NCBI GenBank assembly: GCA_963753225.1
Contig: CAVWBQ010000021.1
Coordinates: forward strand, 186,001-250,000
Length of the DNA: 64,000 nucleotides
Origin: Palsa-504 sp963753225
GTDB lineage: Bacteria; Actinomycetota; Actinomycetes; Streptosporangiales; Streptosporangiaceae
Reading direction: 5' to 3'
Made by a program: the position numbers and the translations under genes
In this document: piece by piece, positions 20,651-28,472 of the stretch
Numbering within the stretch: the first letter of the stretch is position 1
Layout: each line of letters begins with the position of its first letter
Notes under the pieces: generated by a model
What the model saw: only the letters and a program-made list of their open reading frames with translations
What the model was told of the DNA's origin: nothing
Databases searched by the model: none

Positions 20651-20985
20651 GCCCGGTTGTGCCATTCCCGGGACGAGCGGAGCAAGCGGCTCAAGATTCA
20701 GGTTGAGAGCCCCTTTCGGTAAATACCAGTGAATACGACGCGGCGTCGCGGCGCGGATGCGCCGCGGCGCCGCTCGCATGCGCGGGACGGGATCAGGGCA
20801 TTTACCGCCGAACGGGCCGTGGTTCCCGCCATGGCAAAGGCCTATCCGCCGCCCCGCGGCCGCTGCATCGGCCGCGGGACGCACCCGCCCTTCACACGGC
20901 CGACCGGCTACCCGTGGCCCGAGCCGCTAAACCAGGCCGCTTGACCAGCCCGCAGTAGTGGCCGTGCGTTAGTGGCCTTGCGCTG
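20651..20985. other. Gap without a convincing gene
   Basis: A 71-residue reading at 20729-20944 exists but is Arg/Pro-rich, has no ribosome-binding site and resembles nothing known. No hairpin, repeat or promoter stood out. Confidence 0.4.
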
Positions 20986-21177
20986 TCACCTATCCGCGAT
21001 GACCCTGCTCACCTCGTCCGGCCCGCTGTACTCACCGTCGGGCATATCCCGCAGCGAGCTCAGCGCCTTCTCGTCCGCCTGGTTGCTCCGGGCCTGGTCG
21101 ACGAGCTGCTGCTTGGAAGCCGGGTAGCGGATGCCGCGGAGGTACCTGTACACCCTGATAAAGTCAGCCAGCCCCAT
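20986..21177 (-). CDS. DUF2795 family small protein
   Basis: A 63-residue protein beginning MGLADFIRVYRYLRGIRYPA and continuing SKQQLVDQARSNQADEKALS, ending in GEYSGPDEVSRVI. This is the DUF2795 pattern: a short helical protein with a final (Y/F)xGPxEVxxA-like element, common in actinobacteria and often present in several copies. ATG 21177 has AAGGAG seven bases upstream, which excludes the longer reading. Function unknown; nucleic-acid binding has been suggested for relatives only by structure-like arguments. Confidence 0.8.
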   Translation of the reverse strand: MGLADFIRVYRYLRGIRYPASKQQLVDQARSNQADEKALSSLRDMPDGEYSGPDEVSRVIADR

Positions 21178-21294
21178 CCTGAACTCCTTCCACGGCCCCG
21201 GGAAACCCGGAAGTCCCCTGGCCCTCAGCGCTTTCCCGCGATCCCAAGGCTCAAACGGGTGCACCCGGCCGACTCGCGCCTGAGTTCCTGCCAG

Positions 21295-21652
21295 CTAGAT
21301 GAGTGATTCCTGATTCAGGTGAGTGCGGCGTGCCGGGGTGCGGCTCACTCACCTGAATAGCCTCCGGCCGGGCCGCGCGGATCACCCCGTCCGGGCCGCT
21401 GATGAGGGCTGCATCAGTCCCGTCAGCCTCTCCCGCACGCCTTTTCGCTCGCCAGTACGATAATCGTGACTTTTACGGGGTGGATTCGGGCTTGCGGGTG
21501 AATTAGGGGTACTATAGTGCACCAAAATCACCCGGGAGCCCCAATCCACCCGGATCTTTCGCCGCTGCCTGCCCCACCGTGCACGTGCGTACCGGGCACC
21601 CCCCGGCAAAGACCGCCTAAGCCCGCAACCCGATCAGGAATCACTCATCTAG
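21295..21652. mobile_element. 358-bp MITE-like element with perfect 20-bp terminal inverted repeats
   Basis: CTAGATGAGTGATTCCTGAT at 21295-21314 is matched by its exact reverse complement at 21633-21652. Inside the left end is a 13-bp perfect hairpin (21313-21325 with 21346-21358), and in the right half a long interrupted stem (21478-21501 with 21528-21551, 21 of 24 positions paired). No protein gene is carried. The ends begin and finish with CTAG. No obvious target duplication is seen outside. The structure fits a non-autonomous transposable element, but a complex regulatory region of chaB is possible. Confidence 0.55.
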
Positions 21653-21753
21653 TGGATGGCCGCCGTGCGAACCCAGGTGTAGGAACGGCTGCCATGGGTA
21701 GCCCGGCCGGACGGGTAGCTAGCCCGAGCATGCGCGCTAGAGGAGGAGATACC

Positions 21754-22008
21754 ATGCGCAAGACCCGCCGGCGTGGCCTGGCGCAAGCCGGCGACCTGCC
21801 CGCCACCCTGAAGCGCTCGTCGAAAGAAGCCCAGGAGACGTTCACCGAGGCTCATGACAGCGCCGTGCAAGCCTACGGGGAGGGGGATCAGGCGGACCGG
21901 GCCGCGTACGCCGAGTTCAAGCGGACGTTCGAGAAACGCGGCGACCACTGGATCCCCAAACAGGGAGCCGGTCCCGCGGGAAACGACGAAGGTCCCCTCC
22001 ATGTATGA
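21754..22008 (+). CDS. ChaB family protein
   Basis: An 84-residue protein of the ChaB family, small helical proteins first noted near a cation transporter in Escherichia coli and frequent in actinobacteria. The signature LPATLKRSSKEAQETFTEAH, then DSAVQAYGEGD, RAAYAEFKRTFEKRGDHW is complete. ATG 21754 lies just after AGGAGGAGAT. The gene begins 101 bp beyond the right end of the MITE-like element, which could influence its expression. The biochemical role is not known. Confidence 0.82.
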   Translation: MRKTRRRGLAQAGDLPATLKRSSKEAQETFTEAHDSAVQAYGEGDQADRAAYAEFKRTFEKRGDHWIPKQGAGPAGNDEGPLHV

Positions 22009-22237
22009 GATGGAGAGGACCTCGCCTGGTCCGGGGCTGACCTGGCCGGCGAGCCGGCCGTCCGGCACCGCGGACCGCCCGCCGGGGCCGGACATCCGCG
22101 CGAACCGCCGGTTTCCCGGCGCCTCCCGCGTCCCGGAGTCACCTCCGGGTGATGCCCGTTTCCAACGGTAGAAGCATTCTTACTGTCCCGGCCGTGTGCC
22201 CGCAAGGTTCGGCGGGAATTCATTTCAGGTTTTTTCG

Positions 22238-22335
22238 CCGTCCACATTCCATCCACAGAAGATGGCTGGTTATCCGCATATCACGGCGACTGTCCACCGG
22301 TTTATGCACACTCTATCCACAGATGCCGTGGATAA
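22238..22335. other. Cluster of seven DnaA-box-like 9-mers
   Basis: Within 98 bp: CCGTCCACA (22238-22246), CCATCCACA (22249-22257), TTATCCGCA (22270-22278), CTGTCCACC (22290-22298), TTATGCACA (22302-22310), CTATCCACA (22313-22321) and, on the other strand, TTATCCACG (22327-22335). Three match the relaxed actinobacterial box (T/C)(T/C)(G/A/C)TCCACA fully; the others differ by one base from it or from TTATCCACA. Six lie in one orientation. There is no dnaA, dnaN or other replication gene here, so it is more likely a DnaA-titrating or regulatory site than oriC. It covers the 3' end of the TTC38-like gene and the AT-richer gap beyond it. Confidence 0.65.
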
Positions 22336-23697
22336 CTCCGGAATTGCAATCACGGGCGCGCCCTGCCAGCGCAGGGCGTCCAGCGATCCGCCGTTCTCCG
22401 TGATCAGCTGGCGGGCGGCGGCCTCGGCCGCAGGCTTGCGCGCGACCCGCTCGGCGACCAGGGCGCGGGCCAGGCCGTCGTCGCCGGCCCGGGCGGCCGC
22501 GGCGATGAGGGTCAGGTCGATGACGTCGCGCTGAGCGTGACTCCCGCCGACCGCGTTGGCCCGCGGCCGGATGTCGATGAGCAGGTCGATGACCCGGTCC
22601 GGATGACCGGCCGCGAACGCGCCGAACGCCTCGAGCAGGGCCAGGCCGGCCCGCCCGGCGGCGCCCGCGTTGGTCGGAGCGGACAGGTGCCGGTTCGACG
22701 CGATCACCCGCTCGGTCCGCTCCGTGTTTCCGGCCAGGCCGAACGCCATCACCGCGTGCCAGTCGTTGAAGATGTAGACGGGGCTGCTGACCAGGTCGTC
22801 GATATCGGCCGCGAGTTGCCCGGCGCGCTCGGTCACGTCCGCCCCGAACAGCGATAGCCGCCACAGCAGCGCGGCCGCGTCCACCACGTCGAGCCACTCG
22901 GTGGACCGGCCCGCCCGGATGGGGCGGTCGTACAGGGCGAGCGCCTCGCCGATCTCGCCCAGCTCCAGGTGATACAGGCCGCGGTGCCACCAGTTGTGGA
23001 TCGCGAAGTAGCTCGCGGACCAGTCCGGCGCCGAGGCGGTGAGGAAGTCGACGCCGTCCCGCTGACTGCCCTCCATCTCGAAGACGTGCGCCAGCGCGTG
23101 CACCGACCAGACGTCCCTGGGGTTGTGGTCGAGAGCGGCCCGGGCGCGCGACTCGGCCTGCCGGTAGTCGGCGTTCTCCTCTAGCCCGAACGCGGAGATG
23201 CCCTGCACGTATCCCCAGCCGGGCAGGTCGCGCGGCCAGGCAGGCTGCACCCGGGCGGCGGTGTCGCGGAGCTCGAGCCGATTGCCGAGAAAGAAGTACA
23301 GGTCCTGGGCGACCTTGAGCGCGAGCAGGTCGCGCGGGTGGCACAGCAGGGCGCGCTCCAGCGATCGGGTGGTGGCTTCCCAGTCGCCCTCGGCCCAGTG
23401 CCGGGCGGCCCGCAGGTGGTGAAGTTCCCGCTCGCCCATGAACGTCTCGTCCAGCCGTTTGAGTATCTCGCCCGCAGCGGCGACGCCCTCCGGTGTCGTC
23501 CCGTACAGCTGCAGGTAGGCGCGGTAGATATGGCCGAGGACGAGGCTGTCGTCGGCCGCGACCGCGGCGTCGGCGTCCGCCACCGGGTCGCCCGCCAGCG
23601 CGGCCAGATCCTCGATGGCCGCGTCGAGCAGGGCCACCGCGTCGGCGCTGCCCGCCCGGACGGGAACCCCCCAGCGATCCGCGAATGCCTTGGCCAT
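22270..23697 (-). CDS. TTC38-like tetratricopeptide repeat protein
   Basis: A 475-residue helical repeat protein resembling the TTC38 family, found from bacteria to animals. Recognisable stretches include GHIYRAYLQLYG, HPRDLLALKVAQDLYFFLGN, YVQGISAFGLEENADY, NPRDVWSVHALAHVFEMEG, HNWWHRGLYHLELGEIGEAL and LDVVDAAALLWRL, each helix-turn-helix. No signal peptide, so cytoplasmic. ATG 23697 follows GGGAGGATC. The last about 22 codons run through the DnaA-box cluster and are not family-like, so the C-terminus may have been extended. It follows the membrane-protein gene by 32 bp on the same strand. Molecular function unknown; protein-protein interaction is expected. Confidence 0.8.
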   Translation of the reverse strand: MAKAFADRWGVPVRAGSADAVALLDAAIEDLAALAGDPVADADAAVAADDSLVLGHIYRAYLQLYGTTPEGVAAAGEILKRLDETFMGERELHHLRAARHWAEGDWEATTRSLERALLCHPRDLLALKVAQDLYFFLGNRLELRDTAARVQPAWPRDLPGWGYVQGISAFGLEENADYRQAESRARAALDHNPRDVWSVHALAHVFEMEGSQRDGVDFLTASAPDWSASYFAIHNWWHRGLYHLELGEIGEALALYDRPIRAGRSTEWLDVVDAAALLWRLSLFGADVTERAGQLAADIDDLVSSPVYIFNDWHAVMAFGLAGNTERTERVIASNRHLSAPTNAGAAGRAGLALLEAFGAFAAGHPDRVIDLLIDIRPRANAVGGSHAQRDVIDLTLIAAAARAGDDGLARALVAERVARKPAAEAAARQLITENGGSLDALRWQGAPVIAIPELSTASVDRVCINRWTVAVICG

Positions 23698-23729
23698 CTC
23701 GGATCCTCCCTTGCGGAGCAGAAATACGG

Positions 23730-24341
23730 TCAGGCGACGATGGTCGCATAGGCGAGAAAAGCCGCCGCCGCGCCGAGCACGCTGCCACCCACCACCTGCG
23801 GGACGGTGTGATCCCGTACCGCCACCCGGGACCAGCCGAGCAGCCCGACGAGCAGGTAGCCGGCGAGCAGCAGCGGCCCGTAGACCAGCGCCAGGACGGT
23901 CACCGAGCCCGCCGCCACCGCGCAGTGGATGGAGATCTTCCACACCAGCGTGATGGCGGCCAGCACCGCCACGCTGGCCAGCATGAAGGCGAGGTAGCCG
24001 GTCAGCAGGCCCGGGGCGCCCAGCACGGCCAGCAGGATCAGCCCGGTCGCGACCGATGCGGTGATGAACGCCAGCACCACCAGGCGGGGCCGCCGGTCCC
24101 CGACGTTCCTGTCCTCCCACCGGCCGCGCCGGATGCCGTAGGAGATGAACACGGTCGGCAGCACCGCGGCGAAAAACGCCGCCAGCAGTCCCCAGCCGAC
24201 CCCGGCCAGGCCGTCGGCATGCGCGCCGACGCCAACGAAGGTGACGATCAGCCAGTTCTTCGGCTCGAGCAGGTAGGTGACCCGCGCAGCCAGCGAGCCA
24301 GGCCAACCCAGCGAGCCAGGCAAACCTTGACGAGCGGCCAT
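23730..24341 (-). CDS. Multi-spanning membrane protein, PAP2-like
   Basis: A 203-residue protein with about six hydrophobic segments (NWLIVTFVGVGAHADG, GVGWGLLAAFFAAVLPTVFI, LVVLAFITASVATGLILLAV, a GYLAFMLASVAVLAAITLVW helix, and GSVTVLALVYGPLLLAGYLL). WKISIHCAVAAGSVT and WSRVAVRDHTVPQVVGGSVLG resemble the last two motifs of the PAP2 lipid-phosphatase superfamily (SxxH and SRxxxxxH). The N-terminal KxxxxxxRP motif is unclear. The start ATG 24341 is only 23 bp from the divergent hpaB-like gene. An 18-bp tandem duplication (24290-24307 and 24308-24325) lies in the first codons. Confidence 0.65.
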   Translation of the reverse strand: MAARQGLPGSLGWPGSLAARVTYLLEPKNWLIVTFVGVGAHADGLAGVGWGLLAAFFAAVLPTVFISYGIRRGRWEDRNVGDRRPRLVVLAFITASVATGLILLAVLGAPGLLTGYLAFMLASVAVLAAITLVWKISIHCAVAAGSVTVLALVYGPLLLAGYLLVGLLGWSRVAVRDHTVPQVVGGSVLGAAAAFLAYATIVA

Positions 24342-24364
24342 GCACTGACGGTACCGTCCCCGGT

Positions 24365-25816
24365 ATGGCGGCACGTAACGGCAGCGAGTTCCTCGGGCGG
24401 CTAGCCGCCGCCCGCATGCACGTGGAGATCCAGGGTGAGACGCTGACCGGCGGCGTGGCCGGCCACCCGGCCTTCCGCAACGTCGTACGCAGCTTCTCCG
24501 AGCTCTACGACATGCAGCACGACCCCGCGTACCGGGACATCCTCACCTATCCCTCACCCGTGACGGGCGACCCGGTCGCGACGTCCTTCCTGCAACCGAG
24601 AACGCCAGAAGACCTCGCCAAGCGCCGTCAGGCGTTCAAGCTCTGGGCCGACCGCTCGCTGGGCATGCTGGGCCGCACCGGCGACTACCTGAACAGCGCG
24701 CTGATGGCGCTGGCCTCGGCGCAGGACTGGTTCGCCCAGGCTGGCGCGCAATACGGCGAGAACATCAAGAACTACTACGAGAAGGTCCGCGAGGAGGACC
24801 TGCTCTGCACGCACACGCTGATCCCGCCGCAGGCCAACCGCGCGGTCTCCGGCAGCCAGCAGGGCGGCGGCGCGCTGATGGCGCACATCGTCCGGGAGGA
24901 TGACAACGGCATCGTCATCCGCGGTGCCCGGATGCTCGCCACCATCGGCCCGTTCGCCGACGAGCTGCTGGTGTTCCCGTCCACGGTGCTGCGGAACACC
25001 CCAGAGGATAAGCAGTACTCATTCGCCTGCGCGATCCCGAACGACGCAAACGGACTGCGCTACCTGGCCCGCGAGCCGCTCGACTACGGCCGGCCGCGGC
25101 ACGACCACCCGCTCGGCTCCCGGTTCGAAGAACCCGACGCCGTGGTGATCTTCGACGACGTGCACGTGCCGTACGAGCGCTGCTTCGTGCTCGGCGACCC
25201 CGACCTGTGCAACGGCTTCTACACCCGCACCTCGGCCGTGGTGCACATGACGCACCAGGTGATCACCCGCACCACGGCCAAGACCGAGTACATCCTCGGC
25301 CTGGTCTCGCTGCTCACCCAGGCCATCGGCATCGAGCAGTTCCCGCACGTCCAGGCCGACGTGGCCGAGGTCATCACCACGCTGGAGACGCTGCGCGCGC
25401 TGCTGCGGGCGGCCGAAGCCGACGCGGCGCCGAACGAGTTCGGCGTGCTCACCCCGGCCTGGGCGCCGCTGAACACCGCCCGTAACCTCTACCCCCGGCT
25501 CTACCAGCGGTTTCCCGAGATCCTGCGCAAGCTGGGGGCGTCCGGCCTGATGGCCACCCCGACCGAGGCCGACGTGACCGGTCCCGCCGCGGCCGACATC
25601 GAGACCTACCTGCAGTCCGCCACGCTGGGCGGGGCCGAGCGGGTCAGGCTGTTCCGGCTGGTCTGGGACACCTGCATCTCGGCCTTCTCCGGCCGGCAGG
25701 CGCTGTACGAGTACTACTTCTTCGGCGATCCGGTGCGGATGGCCGGGCCCTACGTCTCCAGTTACGACCGCGAGCCCTGCAAAGCCGCCGTCCGGGCATT
25801 CCTGGATCGCGGCTAA
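24365..25816 (+). CDS. 4-hydroxyphenylacetate 3-monooxygenase (HpaB) family flavin oxygenase
   Basis: A 483-residue member of the HpaB/PvcC family, oxygenase components that use reduced FAD to hydroxylate phenols. Family landmarks: GGVAGHPAFRNVVRSFSELY, HTLIPPQANR, VVIFDDVHVPYERCFV, and GRQALYEYYFFGDPVRM near the C-terminus. The length is normal (470-500). No flavin reductase (HpaC) gene is next to it, so reduced flavin must come from elsewhere. It could act on 4-hydroxyphenylacetate or another phenol or halophenol. The neighbours do not indicate a pathway, although an anthranilate set lies 5 kb away. Confidence 0.85.
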   Translation: MAARNGSEFLGRLAAARMHVEIQGETLTGGVAGHPAFRNVVRSFSELYDMQHDPAYRDILTYPSPVTGDPVATSFLQPRTPEDLAKRRQAFKLWADRSLGMLGRTGDYLNSALMALASAQDWFAQAGAQYGENIKNYYEKVREEDLLCTHTLIPPQANRAVSGSQQGGGALMAHIVREDDNGIVIRGARMLATIGPFADELLVFPSTVLRNTPEDKQYSFACAIPNDANGLRYLAREPLDYGRPRHDHPLGSRFEEPDAVVIFDDVHVPYERCFVLGDPDLCNGFYTRTSAVVHMTHQVITRTTAKTEYILGLVSLLTQAIGIEQFPHVQADVAEVITTLETLRALLRAAEADAAPNEFGVLTPAWAPLNTARNLYPRLYQRFPEILRKLGASGLMATPTEADVTGPAAADIETYLQSATLGGAERVRLFRLVWDTCISAFSGRQALYEYYFFGDPVRMAGPYVSSYDREPCKAAVRAFLDRG

Positions 25817-25893
25817 CGGCGCGGCTAGGCCCCATATCCGGATACGACCGTTACTATCGCACCAAGCCCAGGACCGCGGCCGGCGGAGGAAAC

Positions 25894-26100
25894 GTGAGCG
25901 TAAGAAGAGGGACGGTGATCCTGTTCATATGGCTCATTGTCGGAGCCGTCGCGGCCGGGCAGCGCGGTTACTTCAGCCTCACCAACGTTGGCTGCTCGCA
26001 GGGCGCGACGATGGCCGTGACGATCCTCGCGGGGCCGCTCAACTACCTGGGCTTCAACCCCATGATCTCCTGCACCGCGCCCAAGCCCAGCGGCGGCTAA
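25894..26100 (+). CDS. Small one-helix membrane protein (paralogue of 20453-20650)
   Basis: A 68-residue protein: VSVRRGTVILFIWLIVGAVA is a basic start followed by a membrane helix, then AGQRGYFS, a Cys in NVGCSQGA, AVTILAGPLNYLGFNP and a second Cys in MISC. GTG 25894 is supported by GGAGGA a few bases upstream. It shares about half of its positions with the protein at 20453, including all Gly, Pro and Cys landmarks. It stands alone between hpaB and a Uma2 gene. Function unknown. Confidence 0.75.
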   Translation: MSVRRGTVILFIWLIVGAVAAGQRGYFSLTNVGCSQGATMAVTILAGPLNYLGFNPMISCTAPKPSGG

Positions 26101-26165
26101 CAAGCCGGACCTTGACCCCAGGGCTCCGGCGTACCTTGACCGAGGGCGCCGCGTTCGACCCGGGT

Positions 26166-26816
26166 TTACAAGCCTTCGTCCAGCGCTTCCCAGGTGAGTT
26201 TGAGCGGGAATGGGCTGATGGTGTCGATGGCGTGGAAGTCACGGCCACGGATCGCGAGCCCTTCCCTGGTGTACTCGCCGTCCGAGGTAAGCAGGAGCCG
26301 TTCCACGGAGATCGCGGGGCCGTCGTTGTCGGTCATCCGGACGATCCAGTAGTGCGGGATGCCGGCGGCGGCGTACTCCGCGCGCTTGTCCCGGATGTCG
26401 GTGGTGACGGAGTTTGCCGACACGATCTCCACTGCGATCAGGCAATCGGCGGCGATCGGCTTGCGTCCCCATCGCCCCCGGTCGTCGTCGATGCACCTGT
26501 AGACGACCACGTCGGGACGGCGGAAGTGCAGTTTCGGACTGTCGGCGATCAGGACGTCCATGTCGCCGAGCACTCGGTGGCAGCTCTGCTTGGCCCGGTC
26601 CCGAAGCCCGGCAGCTTCCCGGATCGCGATGAGGAGGTTCAACTGGATCGCCTGATGGCTTGGCTCGGCAGACTCACACCGGACGATCCAGCCATCGACG
26701 ACCTCAATCAGCTTGCTGGCGTCTTCCGGGAACGCCAGGTACATGTCAAGGGTCATCTGCGGCGCGTACGCCGCCGCCTTGTGATCGCTGAAGTCGAACG
26801 CTGAGGCCACGAACAC
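26166..26816 (-). CDS. Uma2 family endonuclease-like protein
   Basis: A PD-(D/E)xK nuclease-fold protein of the Uma2 type (about 216 residues), very common in actinobacteria and cyanobacteria in many divergent copies. Visible core: RRPDVVVYR with the first Asp, AVEIVSANSVTTD with the Glu, then DIRDKRAEYAAAGIPHYWIV. The start is uncertain: GTG 26816 or 26810 just after the sigma-factor stop, or ATG 26756 (MTLDMYLAF). It abuts the ECF sigma gene on the same strand, so translational coupling is possible. No substrate is known for the family. Confidence 0.8.
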   Translation of the reverse strand: MFVASAFDFSDHKAAAYAPQMTLDMYLAFPEDASKLIEVVDGWIVRCESAEPSHQAIQLNLLIAIREAAGLRDRAKQSCHRVLGDMDVLIADSPKLHFRRPDVVVYRCIDDDRGRWGRKPIAADCLIAVEIVSANSVTTDIRDKRAEYAAAGIPHYWIVRMTDNDGPAISVERLLLTSDGEYTREGLAIRGRDFHAIDTISPFPLKLTWEALDEGL

Positions 26817-26820
26817 AAGG

Positions 26821-27891
26821 CTACGCGTCGGCGTTGCCCGATCGGAGCTGCCACGCCCCGCCTTTCCGCTCGCGCCGGAGGTGAGCAATATCCTCGGCTA
26901 AAGACCCAGCCGGACCGAGCCCGAACAGGGGGTAGAGCTCGTCGATGTGGAACCGGGTGATCGCGTGGATCCTGGCACCGGTCACGGTGAGCACGAACAG
27001 TCCGGACGGGAAGGCCCCACGGCGGGCCCGGTCGCTGACGTAGCCCGCCAGCGCGGGCTGGGTGTTGGCCTGGGTGGGCACCAGATACATGCGGTTACCG
27101 CCACGGTATTCGAAGCTCGCGCGCAGCATGGACCTGATCGCGGTGGTGCCATGGTACTGATGCGGCGCCGGGGGCATGGACAGCCAGGCGTCGTCGGTCA
27201 GCAGCGCTACCACGCCGTCGATGTCGGCCGCGACGTACGCATCGGCGAAACGCCGGGCGAGGGCCCGCTCCAGGTCCGACCCCGGCCGCGGTTCCCGACC
27301 GCGCCCGGTTTCGTCGCGGTGCTCGTCCAGCGCGGCGCGGGCGCGTTGGAGCGTGCCCTTGACCGCGGTCGGACTGGTGCCGAGCATGTCGGCCACCTCG
27401 TCGGCGGCAAAGCCGAGCACGTCGCGGAGCACGAGCGTGGCGGCCTGGCGGGGTGGCATGCGCTGCAGGCCGGCGATGAAGGCCAGCTCGATTGCCTCGG
27501 TGGCCCCATAGCGGGCATCGGGGCCAGGAGCGGTGTCGGCGATGCCTTCGAGCAGGGCGTCGGGATAGGGCTGCAGCCAGGTGATCTCATCGCGCCGACT
27601 GGGCTCGGGCGGCCGGAACGGCGGGATCGGCTCGGCCGGGATCCGGCGGCTGGCGCTGCGCAGCGCGTTGAGGCACTGGTTGGTCGCGATGCGGTACAGC
27701 CAGGAACGCAGCGATGATCGCTCCTGGAATCCGGCCAGCCCGCGCCAGGCCGCCAGCATCGTCTCCTGCAGCATGTCCTCGGCGTCGGTCAGCGAGCCCG
27801 TTATCCGGTAGCAGTGCACCTGCAGCTCGCGCCGGTACGGGTCCGTGAGCTCAGCGAACGCCCGCTCATCGCCGGCCCGGGCGCGTTCCAT
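26821..27891 (-). CDS. ECF sigma factor with C-terminal SnoaL-like domain
   Basis: A 356-residue extracytoplasmic-function sigma factor. Region 2 is FAELTDPYRRELQVHCYRIT and DAEDMLQETMLAAWRGLAGF; region 4 is LPPRQAATLVLRDVLGFAADE with VADMLGTSPTAVKGTLQRAR (first residue M in the protein, written RMPPRQ). From about residue 215 a SnoaL/NTF2-like domain follows (RRFADAYVAADIDGVVALLT, DDAWLSMPP). In such sigma factors, the tail controls activity without a classic anti-sigma factor. ATG 27891 has GGAG nine bases upstream. Upstream lies the six-copy 15-bp repeat, and then a divergent gene for a separate SnoaL protein. Confidence 0.87.
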   Translation of the reverse strand: MERARAGDERAFAELTDPYRRELQVHCYRITGSLTDAEDMLQETMLAAWRGLAGFQERSSLRSWLYRIATNQCLNALRSASRRIPAEPIPPFRPPEPSRRDEITWLQPYPDALLEGIADTAPGPDARYGATEAIELAFIAGLQRMPPRQAATLVLRDVLGFAADEVADMLGTSPTAVKGTLQRARAALDEHRDETGRGREPRPGSDLERALARRFADAYVAADIDGVVALLTDDAWLSMPPAPHQYHGTTAIRSMLRASFEYRGGNRMYLVPTQANTQPALAGYVSDRARRGAFPSGLFVLTVTGARIHAITRFHIDELYPLFGLGPAGSLAEDIAHLRRERKGGAWQLRSGNADA

Positions 27892-27945
27892 CGTGGCCTG
27901 CTCCACTGGTTCAGCTTGCCATGCCGGTCCGGCATTTCTCTCCGC

Positions 27946-28035
27946 ACATTTTCCCTGGGCACATTTTCCCTGGGCACATTTTCCCTGGGCACATTTTCCC
28001 TGGGCACATTTTCTCTGGGCACATTTTCTCTGGGC
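27946..28035. repeat. Six tandem 15-bp repeats in a divergent promoter region
   Basis: The unit ACATTTTCCCTGGGC is repeated six times without gaps; units 1-4 are identical and units 5-6 carry a single C-to-T change. The array lies 55 bp upstream of the ECF sigma start and 66 bp upstream of the SnoaL gene start. It is much richer in A+T than its surroundings. It may bind a regulator cooperatively or vary in copy number by slippage. In one frame it would encode a repeated five-residue peptide, but that reading has no start signal. Confidence 0.85.
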
Positions 28036-28100
28036 AGCGTTCCGTTCGGCGTGGCCGCGGTGTCTGCATAGCCATGACGACCATGAAGGAGACCGATTCG

Positions 28101-28472
28101 ATGAACAAGCCCGACAGTCCCGCCCTGCGCACCGCGCTGGCCTACTACCGTGCCTGGACCAGCCGCGACCTCGACAGGGCCATGAGCCATATCGCCGACA
28201 ACATCGTCTGCGACGCACCAGCTGGCCGCCTAGAGGGCGCTGCCGCCTACCGGGGCTTCATGGGCCCGTTCGTGCGAATCCTTACGGGGTCGACGCTGAT
28301 CGCCGCCTTCGGCGACGACACGACCGCGCTGATCATGTACGACACCAAAACCGTGCCCGTCTCGAGCGCGCCCGGCGCCGAGTGCCTCACTGTCTCCGAC
28401 GGCAAGATCACCTACAGCCGGTTCATCTTCGACCGGACCCCGTTCGACGCAGCCCGGCAAGCTGCGACCTAA
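28101..28472 (+). CDS. SnoaL-like (NTF2-fold) protein
   Basis: A 123-residue single-domain protein of the SnoaL/NTF2 superfamily: ALAYYRAWTSRDLDRAMSHI, DNIVCDAPAGRLEGAAAYRG, and a closing beta sheet. These bind small hydrophobic ligands or act as isomerases or cyclases. ATG 28101 has AAGGAG nine bases upstream; ATGs at 28074 and 28083 are weaker. It is divergent from an ECF sigma factor that itself carries a SnoaL domain, sharing the repeat-containing promoter region. The stand-alone protein may be a target, or a competitor in ligand sensing; both ideas are inferred. Confidence 0.8.
   Translation: MNKPDSPALRTALAYYRAWTSRDLDRAMSHIADNIVCDAPAGRLEGAAAYRGFMGPFVRILTGSTLIAAFGDDTTALIMYDTKTVPVSSAPGAECLTVSDGKITYSRFIFDRTPFDAARQAAT

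Noticed and set aside
20729..20944. A 71-residue plus-strand reading
   Set aside because: No ribosome-binding site, Arg/Pro-rich composition and no familiar pattern.
22238..22335. The DnaA-box cluster as the chromosomal origin oriC
   Set aside because: No dnaA, dnaN, recF, gyrB, rpmH or parAB genes lie nearby, and actinobacterial oriC is normally between dnaA and dnaN.
22270..24480. One 736-residue protein covering the TTC38-like gene and the region upstream
   Set aside because: The first 261 residues are an out-of-frame reading of the membrane protein gene at 23730-24341; a clear start with ribosome-binding site exists at 23697.
27946..28035. The 15-bp array as a CRISPR or as coding repeats
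   Set aside because: There are no spacers between units, and the readings through the array have no usable start; the sigma gene has a better start downstream of it.
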